Source: Raphanus sativus (taxonomy: Eukaryota; Streptophyta; Magnoliopsida; Brassicales; Brassicaceae). Taken from it: 64,000 nucleotides of DNA. Below the pieces are notes generated by a model. It saw only the letters and a list, made by a program, of their open reading frames with translations, was not told the DNA's origin and did no database searches. The position numbers and the translations under genes are program-made. Shown one piece after another: positions 59,601 through 64,000 of the stretch; position 1 is the first letter of the stretch, and each line of letters opens with the position of its first letter. The DNA lies in contig NC_079516.1 in assembly GCF_000801105.2 (NCBI RefSeq), positions 5,828,001 to 5,892,000 on the forward strand. The letters run 5' to 3'.

Positions 59601-62600
59601 ATGAAAGAACCTCGTGATCTTTCTCACATGATCGCGACAGTTCTTGAGATGGAAGATGGACTGTTGTGTCAAGCGATGGTGCCAATTCGGGGTGCAGAGC
59701 AGAAAAATCAAAAGTCTACGCCGTATAATTCGTCTCGTTCTGTTACACACTCGACAGGTAACAGTACTTGGCGAACTAGACCGGTCTCTTTGCCTTCGGA
59801 GAAGACACCGAGTTCCACTGAGAAGACACAATCGGTAACCAACACGTCTACTGTGGGAACCTTGAGACGCCAATTATCACCAGCAGAGTATGAGTATAGG
59901 AGGAAGAATAGACTTTGTTATAAATGTGATGAGCGCCATACATTTGGACAGACGTGTCCCAATAAACATTTACAAGTCTTAACAGTAGTGGATGGTTGTG
60001 ATGTGGAGTTAGTAGAAGAGGAGCTGGTTGATACGTTTCAAGATGAGAATGGTCGTGTGACGGAGCTGATGGCATTATCTCTTAATGCGTTTTTGGGTAT
60101 GCCTTCACTCACTACCACTAAGCTGCGAGGTGAATTGGGAAGAACAACAGTGATAGTGATGTTGGATAGTGGAGCTACTCATAACTTTATTTCTCCTGAT
60201 GTGGTGAAACGTGCTCGCTTGAGGAGGATAGAACATCAGAATTTGGAGATTCGTTTGGGCACCGGAGTAAGAGTTGCTGGTCTTGGTGTGTGTCCTCAAG
60301 TCTCTTTCGCTGTGGCTGGTGTGGAGTTCACGACAGACTTCATAGAGTTGGAGTTGGGAAATGCAGATGTGATCCTAGGAGTGCACTGGTTGCGCACTTT
60401 GGGTACATGTGCAATGAACTGGGAGACTCATGAACTGTCATTCAACTATCAAGGACGCCGAATTACGTTCTGTGGAGATTCTTCGTTGCAATCCACGAAG
60501 TTGTCTCTGGAAACTCTAACTCCAACGCCAGTGTCCTCTCCAGTTATCGAAGAAGCTAAACAGCCTGTTCCTGAGATCATTACTTCAGTTTTGGATCAGT
60601 TTCAGGATGTTTTTGCTATACCAACGCAACTACCTCCGATTAGGAACAGAGAACACTCAATCACGCTCATGCCGGGTACTGGTCCTATCAATGTTCGACC
60701 TTACCGGTATCCTCATGCGCAGAAAGAAGAGATGGAGAGACAAGTGCAGAAGATGTTAACCGATGGGATCATTAGGCCAAGTAAAAGTCCTTACTCGAGC
60801 CCGGTTCTATTGGTTAAAAAGAAAGATGGCGCATGGAGATTTTGCGTAGATTACAGAGCCGTAAACAGAGCAACAGTTGCTGATCGTTTTCCGATACCTG
60901 TCATTGACCAGCTACTGGATGAGCTCCATGGCGCTGTGGTATTTTCAAAGCTGGATCTCCGTTCGGGTTATCATCAGATTCGAATGGTTGACAAAGATAT
61001 TGAGAAGACCGCCTTTAGGACGCATGATGGGCATTATGAGTTCCTTGTAATGCCATTTGGTCTCTCCAATGCTCCTGCCACATTTCAGGCGTTGATGAAC
61101 GAGCTTTTCAGACCATATCTTCGGAAATTTGTACTCATCTTCTTTGATGATCTGTTGATTTACAGTCCTACGGTGGAGTTACATGCGCAGCATTTGAAGA
61201 TTGTCTTGGAGATTTTCAGGCAACATGTACTCTATGCAAATGAGAAGAAGTGTTCTTTTGGACTAAAGAGGATTGAGTATCTCGGCCATGTCATTTCTCA
61301 GGAAGGCGTCGCAACTGATACGGCAAAGACAGCTGCGATGACTAGTTGGCCAGTACCGAAGAACGTTAAGGGGTTGCGAGGATTTCTGGGACTCACGGGC
61401 TATTACCGTAACTTTGTTAAAGACTATGGTACCATTGCTCGTCCGTTGACGTCCCTCTTGAAGAAGGATCAATTCGCTTGGTCTCATTCAGCTCAGCTTG
61501 CATTTGATAAATTGGTTCAAGCTATGGTTCATGCACCGGTTCTTTCTTTGCCAGACTTTAATGAGACGTTCATCATTGAGTCAGATGCTTCTGGAACAGG
61601 CTTGGGGGCAGTATTGATGCAGAAGAAGAACCCCATAGCCTACTTCAGTCACGGGCTAACAGAGAAAGAGCAGCTCAAACCAATCTATGAGCGAGAGTTA
61701 ATGGCTATCGTGCTAGCTATACGACGTTGGAGACATTATCTTTTGGGGAAGAAATTCATTGTTCGAACTGATCAAAAGAGCTTGAAATTTCTGTTGGAGC
61801 AGAGAGAAGTTAACTTGGAGTATCAGAAATGGCTACATAAGCTTCTTGGTTACGAATTCGACATTGTCTATAAACCAGGAGTTGAAAACAAGGCGGCTGA
61901 TGGGTTGTCTCGGATTTCTCATGCGACTTTTGATTCTTTGATGCGTCTTACAGTTCCTAAACCACTACAGATGGAAGATATCTTGAAGGAAGTGGACAAC
62001 TGTGAGTTTATTCAGCGATTGTTGCAGAACTTGCATGAGGAGAAGCCTGTGAAAGTGGGCTATTCTGTGGTTGATGGTCGGCTGTTGTACAAGCAGCGTT
62101 TGGTGATACCGGCAGATTCGAAGCACATATCATTAATACTGGAGGAGTTCCATGGCAGTAAATGGGGAGGTCACACAGGCATGTTAAAGACGATCAAGCG
62201 CATTCAAGCTTACTTTTATTGGCCAGGGATGAAACAGGTCATTCAACAGTATGTTGCGGAATGTCAGACATGTCAGACCTGCAAATATTCGACTCTATCT
62301 CCTGCTGGCTTACTCCAACCCTTACCTATACCAGAGAATGTGTGGGATGATATCTCCATGGATTTCATCGAAGGACTCCCTACTTCTCATGGTGTGAACG
62401 TTATTTTGGTAGTGGTGGACCGTTTATCGAAGTATGGGCATTTTCTGGCACTGAAACACCCTTTTTCTGCAGTTGATGTAGCTTCGAAATTCATGGCAGA
62501 AGTAGTCAAATTGCATGGCTTTCCGAGAAGCATCGTTTCAGACCGAGATAAAGTTTTTCAGAGTTCTTTTTGGAAGGAGTTGTTCAAACTTTCGGGTACT

Positions 62601-64000
62601 AAGCTTAAGTTCAGCACTGCCTATCACCCTCAAACAGATGGGCAGACTGAAGTGCTCAACCGATGTTTGGAAACCTACCTTCGCTGCTTCACCTCTACTC
62701 ATCCGCGTCGCTGGTTCAGCTTCTTGAGTTGGGCAGAGCTGTCCTACAACACCTCTTATCACACTGCTATCAAGACAACACCGTTTGAGTTAGTGTATGG
62801 GCGTTCTCCTCCTTCACTGTTGAAGTTTGAAAAGGGAACAACAGTGAATGCTGATCTTGAAGCGCTGTTGAAGGAAAGGGATTCGATGTTATTATCTGCT
62901 AAGTATCATTTGTTGAGGGCGAAGGATAGTATGAAGATTGTTGCTGATAAGAGTCGTCGTGATCTGTCGTTTGAAGTGGGTCAGATGGTTTTTCTCAAGC
63001 TCAGGCCTTATCGTCAATCATCAGTGTCGAAGCGCCTTTGTCAGAAGTTATCAGCTCGTTTCTATGGTCCGTTTGAAGTTCTGGAGCGGATAGGCGCGGT
63101 GGCTTATCGCCTTAAGCTTCCAGAGGGTTCTCGTATTCATCCGGTATTCCACATTTCTCAGTTGAAGCAGGTGCGAGGCAGCTCGGTGGAGGTTCAAGAA
63201 CTTCCTTCGGCTCTATCGAGAGATGATGAGTTTGTTGTGGAACCAGACGAGATTGTGGATACTCGCTATACTGAAGATGGCCATTTGGAGGTGTTGATCA
63301 CGTGGAAGGGTTTACCGACACATGAGAGTTCGTGGTTGCTGGTACGAGAAGTGAAGCATCAGTTTCCCTCTTTCCAGCTTGAGGGCAAGCTGAATCTTGG
63401 GAAAGGGGGTATTGATATGCCCTGGAGAGCTTATTATAGGAGAAACAAGAAAGAAGGAAGGAAAGACTCTGAGTGAAAAAGAAGTTTAGCAGTTACGTTT
63501 AATAAAGAGTATAAATACATTGTATTGGGATAGGGGAGAAGTATCACGTAATTGATCATTGTAAAAGTGAGAGAGAGAGACTCGGAGGTTTACGGTTAGC
63601 TCGTGAGAGGCTGTAACCTTCAGATACGTTTACGAGTAATACAAGGAGGAATTGGTTTGGTATCTTAACAGTTTGGCCTTTTCTTTTCTCTCTATTGAAG
63701 TTGAATTGCAACTGTTCTATAGGACTCATGAAATGTTTTTACCTCTATCTTGTTGCAGGCTATGTTTGAAGGGATTCTAGTTGATATACCATTTGCAACG
63801 TTTTTCCTCAGTAAATTGAAGCAAAAGTACTATAAATTTGATTTCTACCTTCAACTTCCTGTCAATTCATTTGTTTGTTATCCCGTGTAGACCTTGTGAA
63901 TATGTCGTAAACCTTCTATTTTTCTGTGGCTAGGTACAACTATTTGAACGATTTGCCCTCTCTGGATCCTGAGTTGTATAGGCATCTTATATTTCTGAAG
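53618..64000 (+). CDS. UPL6: HECT-type E3 ubiquitin ligase, 19 coding exons, 3' end outside the window
   Basis: Coding exons: 53618..53776, 54007..54107, 54214..54341, 54680..54791, 54940..55120, 55246..55428, 55616..55798, 55897..55978, 56108..56223, 56332..56627, 56758..56854, 57120..57260, 57351..57434, 57542..57628, 57810..57950, 58040..58165, 58288..58386, 63759..63826, 63934..64000+. All are GT-AG and in frame: 817 residues of a family about 1030 long. Near residue 50 is an IQ motif (ALKIQRFFRGRRTM). The HECT domain begins about exon 14 and includes VTFVNELGVEEAGIDGGGIF with its conserved D-GG and KDFMEKIT; the catalytic Cys lies beyond the window. Role: thioester transfer of ubiquitin, UBE3B/UBE3C-like. 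Intron 17 is 5.4 kb because of a gypsy insertion in the same orientation. Confidence 0.95.
58538..58795 (+). repeat. 5' LTR of the gypsy element
   Basis: 258 bases, TG...CA ends. Contains GAGTATAAATACATTG near 58632, a probable TATA box for element transcription. Confidence 0.95.
58836..63476 (+). CDS. Gypsy gag-pol polyprotein with chromodomain, intact
   Basis: 1546 codons without a stop. Order: coiled-coil N terminus; Gag (from about residue 123, LEMPIFDGKNPHGWIARVER); CCHC knuckle at about 359 (CYKCDERHTFGQTC); aspartic protease at about 442 (MLDSGATHNFI); reverse transcriptase about 610-800 with LIFFDDLLIYS; RNase H at about 913 (ESDASGTGLGAVLMQ); integrase with HHCC zinc finger (H..H, then CQTCQTCK, about 1105-1150) and catalytic core beginning DDISMDFIEGLP at about 1170; chromodomain about 1466-1520 (DTRYTEDGHLEVLITWKGLP). 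The protease-to-integrase order is gypsy type. The last 21 codons lie within the 3' LTR. All catalytic motifs look undamaged, so it may be autonomous. Confidence 0.95.
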   Translation: MSSSLEEKLQRVDELNDAVADSSERVDKLTRAVEMMVERQSKSEMQLQTNDRTMQTLQSTITALMSIVRDRLPSFDDIMTPIRNPEKQPVQVNASTSEPGLTIPLRDSSGLDALMPTENSQFKKLEMPIFDGKNPHGWIARVERFFRHGQYTETQKMQLISMSLDGVVLSWFLWEEQHTPMLNWTNFKKRILTRFGNPRMRSPKENLAALTQTGPVIEYVQQFEELASQVTGVDDEMLEAIFKGGLKPELQEILRMKEPRDLSHMIATVLEMEDGLLCQAMVPIRGAEQKNQKSTPYNSSRSVTHSTGNSTWRTRPVSLPSEKTPSSTEKTQSVTNTSTVGTLRRQLSPAEYEYRRKNRLCYKCDERHTFGQTCPNKHLQVLTVVDGCDVELVEEELVDTFQDENGRVTELMALSLNAFLGMPSLTTTKLRGELGRTTVIVMLDSGATHNFISPDVVKRARLRRIEHQNLEIRLGTGVRVAGLGVCPQVSFAVAGVEFTTDFIELELGNADVILGVHWLRTLGTCAMNWETHELSFNYQGRRITFCGDSSLQSTKLSLETLTPTPVSSPVIEEAKQPVPEIITSVLDQFQDVFAIPTQLPPIRNREHSITLMPGTGPINVRPYRYPHAQKEEMERQVQKMLTDGIIRPSKSPYSSPVLLVKKKDGAWRFCVDYRAVNRATVADRFPIPVIDQLLDELHGAVVFSKLDLRSGYHQIRMVDKDIEKTAFRTHDGHYEFLVMPFGLSNAPATFQALMNELFRPYLRKFVLIFFDDLLIYSPTVELHAQHLKIVLEIFRQHVLYANEKKCSFGLKRIEYLGHVISQEGVATDTAKTAAMTSWPVPKNVKGLRGFLGLTGYYRNFVKDYGTIARPLTSLLKKDQFAWSHSAQLAFDKLVQAMVHAPVLSLPDFNETFIIESDASGTGLGAVLMQKKNPIAYFSHGLTEKEQLKPIYERELMAIVLAIRRWRHYLLGKKFIVRTDQKSLKFLLEQREVNLEYQKWLHKLLGYEFDIVYKPGVENKAADGLSRISHATFDSLMRLTVPKPLQMEDILKEVDNCEFIQRLLQNLHEEKPVKVGYSVVDGRLLYKQRLVIPADSKHISLILEEFHGSKWGGHTGMLKTIKRIQAYFYWPGMKQVIQQYVAECQTCQTCKYSTLSPAGLLQPLPIPENVWDDISMDFIEGLPTSHGVNVILVVVDRLSKYGHFLALKHPFSAVDVASKFMAEVVKLHGFPRSIVSDRDKVFQSSFWKELFKLSGTKLKFSTAYHPQTDGQTEVLNRCLETYLRCFTSTHPRRWFSFLSWAELSYNTSYHTAIKTTPFELVYGRSPPSLLKFEKGTTVNADLEALLKERDSMLLSAKYHLLRAKDSMKIVADKSRRDLSFEVGQMVFLKLRPYRQSSVSKRLCQKLSARFYGPFEVLERIGAVAYRLKLPEGSRIHPVFHISQLKQVRGSSVEVQELPSALSRDDEFVVEPDEIVDTRYTEDGHLEVLITWKGLPTHESSWLLVREVKHQFPSFQLEGKLNLGKGGIDMPWRAYYRRNKKEGRKDSE
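63413..63670 (+). repeat. 3' LTR of the gypsy element
   Basis: Reads identical to the 5' LTR. Its first 64 bases also encode the end of gag-pol, stop at 63474-63476. Confidence 0.95.

Larger units (their letters stand above)
58538..63670 (+). mobile_element. Complete gypsy (chromovirus) LTR retrotransposon in UPL6 intron 17
   Basis: 5133 bases with LTRs 58538..58795 and 63413..63670, which read identical over 258 bases. They start TGATATGCCC and end CTTAACA, with a 5-base target duplication GTTTG at 58533-58537 and 63671-63675. A purine tract GGGAAAGGGGG precedes the 3' LTR. The usual primer-binding motif after the 5' LTR was not recognised. The single gag-pol frame is uninterrupted. Small size, short LTRs and a C-terminal chromodomain suggest a Reina-like chromovirus; the clade is inference. 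Identical LTRs mean a recent insertion. Confidence 0.97.

Noticed and set aside
59010..59873. Minus-strand frames opposite gag
   Set aside because: Mirror frames of the intact gag-pol; no domain or start context.

Overview
This is plant nuclear DNA: AT-rich intergenic space, intron-containing genes with GT-AG splice sites, and dense Helitrons, SINEs, LINEs, MITEs and LTR elements. Gene content and order place it in a Brassicaceae species, probably Brassica or a close relative. From memory, the order (single-pass membrane protein, PMEI cluster, RFC3, SCPL33, TAS3a, UPL6) matches Arabidopsis thaliana chromosome 3 around At3g17120-At3g17205. That synteny is recalled, not computed.

Layout. 0.3-1.3 kb holds a phylloplanin-like secreted protein (+). 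1.3-5.5 kb is repeat-rich spacer with a LINE RNase H scrap and a Helitron end. 5.5-6.3 kb holds a small single-pass membrane protein (+). 7.6-31.1 kb is an expanded PMEI/invertase-inhibitor cluster: one intronless gene, a tandem pair of two-exon genes (all minus), then one pseudogene and four nearly identical two-exon genes (+). This cluster is riddled with insertions whose ends can be fixed against the uninserted paralogues (two Helitrons, two retroposons, SINEs, a copia remnant, MITEs). 31.3-36.3 kb holds two complete minus-strand genes, plastid S6-like RFC3 (five coding exons) and serine carboxypeptidase-like SCPL33 (nine coding exons). 37.8-41.3 kb is a Helitron carrying pieces of at least two host genes. 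43.9-44.8 kb is a TAS3 trans-acting siRNA locus with two miR390 sites and two abutting tasiR-ARF units in exact 21-nt register. 48.1-51.7 kb holds another Helitron and a Mutator-like element. 53.6 kb to the end is the HECT E3 ligase UPL6, nineteen coding exons and running off the window, with an intact chromovirus-type gypsy retrotransposon (identical LTRs, 5-bp TSD, uninterrupted 1546-codon gag-pol) in intron 17.

The genes form no pathway. PMEI proteins act in the apoplast on pectin methylesterase or invertase; RFC3 acts in plastid translation; SCPL33 is a secreted or vacuolar hydrolase; TAS3 makes tasiR-ARFs against ARF2/3/4; UPL6 ubiquitinates proteins. The strongest signals are the TAS3 locus (including a small ORF ending just before the non-cleaved miR390 site), the gene-capturing Helitron, and the paralogue-dated insertion history of the PMEI array.
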